From the NCBI RefSeq assembly GCF_024734665.1, contig NZ_CP102931.1:1362001-1426000 (forward strand): a stretch of DNA of 64,000 nt. The letters run 5' to 3'. Origin of the DNA: Variovorax paradoxus. Lineage in GTDB: Bacteria; Pseudomonadota; Gammaproteobacteria; Burkholderiales; Burkholderiaceae_C. Below the pieces are notes generated by a model. That model was not told the origin of the DNA, did no database searches, and saw nothing but the letters and a program-made list of their open reading frames with translations. The first letter of the stretch is position 1. Each line of letters opens with the position of its first letter. A program made the translations under genes and the position numbers. Shown here piece by piece: positions 63,501 to 64,000 of this stretch.

Positions 63501-64000
63501 CTGGCGGAAGTGGTCGAGGGCGAGCACACCACGCTGCTGCAATTCGATCCGATCGGCCGCCTGAGCGAGCGCCAGGCCGGTGGCGACGCCGAAAGCTTTG
63601 CCTACGACCGCAACGGCCGATTGATCGAAGCCAGGAACAGCGATGCGAAGCTGCAATGGTTCTATGACCCCGCGGGCAACCTGACGCGCGAGCATCAGCT
63701 CTACGTGGAGGGCGCACGCACCGCGGTCTGGCAGCATGGCTACAACGAACTCAATCAGCGCATAGCCACCATCCGCCCGGATGGCCACGTCACCCAGTGG
63801 CTGACCTACGGCTCGGGCCATGTCCACGGATTGCTCATCGACGGGCAAGACATCCTGGGCTTCGAGCGCGACAACCTGCACCGCGAGATTGCGCGCGAGC
63901 AGGCCAACGGGCTCATACAGAGACAGAACTACGACCCGGCCGGCCGATTGCTGGAGCAGCAAATCTCCCAGACCAGGCGCGGTGCCCTCGAACCCACCGG
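60579..64000 (+). CDS. RHS-repeat protein with N-terminal transmembrane region, partial
   Basis: The first 1,140 codons of a large RHS protein; the reading frame is open to the window's end. Residues 1-60 are a Pro/Gln/Thr-rich lead, 70-130 hold hydrophobic helices such as G-S-I-P-I-V-G-N-I-M-A-L-V, and 200-345 are helical. Near residue 355 a cysteine pair and the DUF6531-type entry P-V-S-G-A-P followed by D-F and W-A-R-T-Y-R-S begin the YD-repeat barrel. RHS barrels enclose a C-terminal toxin that acts on rivals, usually through type VI secretion. The toxin and any immunity gene lie beyond the window. No PAAR domain is visible. Confidence 0.88.
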   Translation, partial: MGPDTPQQPPSNAHQGQPAPTSTAEREPQTAVAPLNTVAKEDIAAASKVVDEWLRSFTGGYVTLDRLTTVLGSIPIVGNIMALVDVFLDIVTILEKRSTDAVTRFLNWASLGINLIGLIPAPPTMAAARMSLRPTLHLVKQELMHGARNLGETIVTTLVGHLNASIVGELETFIDGAIARLSGILEDCARLSDGILDNLIGILQRVLGGQDLFTIANPGAAETNDYDPKTQSTWSGMWRRAVKYSEGTAKRTANYAARKAAGYLPESVRVKVNEVIASLSTLKVDFRKQLTDLASQELEGSIMWLLRKLLAAIAQRKSLRAAIVPPGAGAEATKNRADTRVEHLRVQAPVNGDPGCKNCPVSGAPVPSASKFAISLATGCESFTHVDFTLAAPLPITWARTYRSNLGAFDQGSLGARWLTSYSTRVDIATPAQGPRAGQLSLIYHGADGRSHAYPLLAVGQGHRDAIEEVTLTRLSETLLTVDFGKPVSAGEASDWREVYELVNTVARKVSTQSRQHFRLVALHAGKEAVIGLRYDHVIAATGEQVLSDIISKQGGLTIAHVGTRPDAQSGLITSLWEIKGGQVVRQLAAYVHDAEGDLVSAQDENGESWSYSYSHHLVTRYTDRTGRGMNLEYNGTGADAKAVREWSDDGSFALKLEWDRNIRLTYATDALGGETWYYYDILGYTYRIVHPDKRQEWFFRDEAKNITRHVHTDGSTDDFSYDADGNLRTHTWADGSQVHLAHDKRGRMTGLRDAEGGVWKRDYNADGNLVEEIDPLGHKTEYAYDKAGRPLRITDAKGGVKTLAYTYAGQLASHTDCSGKTTRWEYDEQGRLVKATDAMGQSTRYRYTGANGQRQATTATNASRPGQLEEITLPDNTSEHFRHDAEGRLLAHTDALGRRTSYDYTRSGLMSERTDAAGHTLKYRWDLLGRLGELHNESGSRYNFRYDPVGRLLEETGFDRKITRYRYEESTGVLAEVVEGEHTTLLQFDPIGRLSERQAGGDAESFAYDRNGRLIEARNSDAKLQWFYDPAGNLTREHQLYVEGARTAVWQHGYNELNQRIATIRPDGHVTQWLTYGSGHVHGLLIDGQDILGFERDNLHREIAREQANGLIQRQNYDPAGRLLEQQISQTRRGALEPT

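Noticed and set aside
62304..63962. 552-residue minus-strand frame inside the RHS gene
   Set aside because: The plus-strand frame has clear YD repeats from start to end; the minus frame is an antisense by-product.

Overview
The window looks like a chromosomal segment of a high-GC betaproteobacterium of the Comamonadaceae, most like Variovorax. Three things suggest this: strong GC bias at third codon positions, the many Bug-type periplasmic binding proteins and LysR regulators, and Burkholderiales-typical blocks such as DUF3348-DUF802-OmpA-DUF2894. This is an inference from gene content; no rRNA or tRNA gene was recognised.

Layout. 1-2032: end of a tannase/feruloyl-esterase-like gene, an HU protein, an NlpC/P60 lipoprotein and a YcxB-like membrane protein. 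2064-6463 (minus): a tightly overlapping four-gene operon coding for a MotA/MotB-like proton-channel pair whose MotA half has a very long cytoplasmic tail, reminiscent of ZorA/ZorB. 6588-12345: an FAD monooxygenase, the CstA/YbdD peptide or pyruvate uptake pair, small proteins and a phosphoribosyltransferase. 12361-17917: an organosulfur locus (thiol dioxygenase, four-domain rhodanese, Bug protein, cystathionine beta-lyase) divergent from a LysR gene. 17933-24506 (minus): a translationally coupled five-gene cluster (haem-oxygenase-like diiron oxidase, HemK-like methyltransferase, ATP-grasp ligase, OlsB-like N-acyltransferase, LplT-like exporter) followed by a diguanylate cyclase. It looks like an uncharacterised pathway for an acylated amino acid or small peptide lipid.

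24625-28465: a urease accessory gene ureD without the rest of the urease operon, a purine/pyrimidine-type deaminase and an ABC binding protein, divergent from a Rieske oxygenase across a large symmetric intergenic region. 28478-31311: dadA with divergent lrp, a GNAT and an OsmC protein. 31325-35149: a serine hydrolase, an HxlR regulator divergent from an imine reductase, and a lipoprotein alpha/beta hydrolase. 35313-44546: two OmpR-type two-component systems, one next to lipid A hydroxylase LpxO and the other divergent from a PAP2 phosphatase, with a LysR-Bug-threonine aldolase unit between them.

44616-48398: two small proteins of uncertain function and a complete nitrate/sulfonate/thiamine-type ABC importer. 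48594-52442: malic enzyme MaeB divergent from a flavin-halogenase-like protein. 52446-57008: the glyoxylate-to-glycerate route gcl-hyi-glxR with a divergent LysR and a clear operator. 57015-60206: a carotenoid-cleavage-type oxygenase, a DUF2141 protein and an AI-2E family transporter. 60207-64000: an AT-rich gap, then the start of a large RHS-repeat protein that runs off the end of the window.
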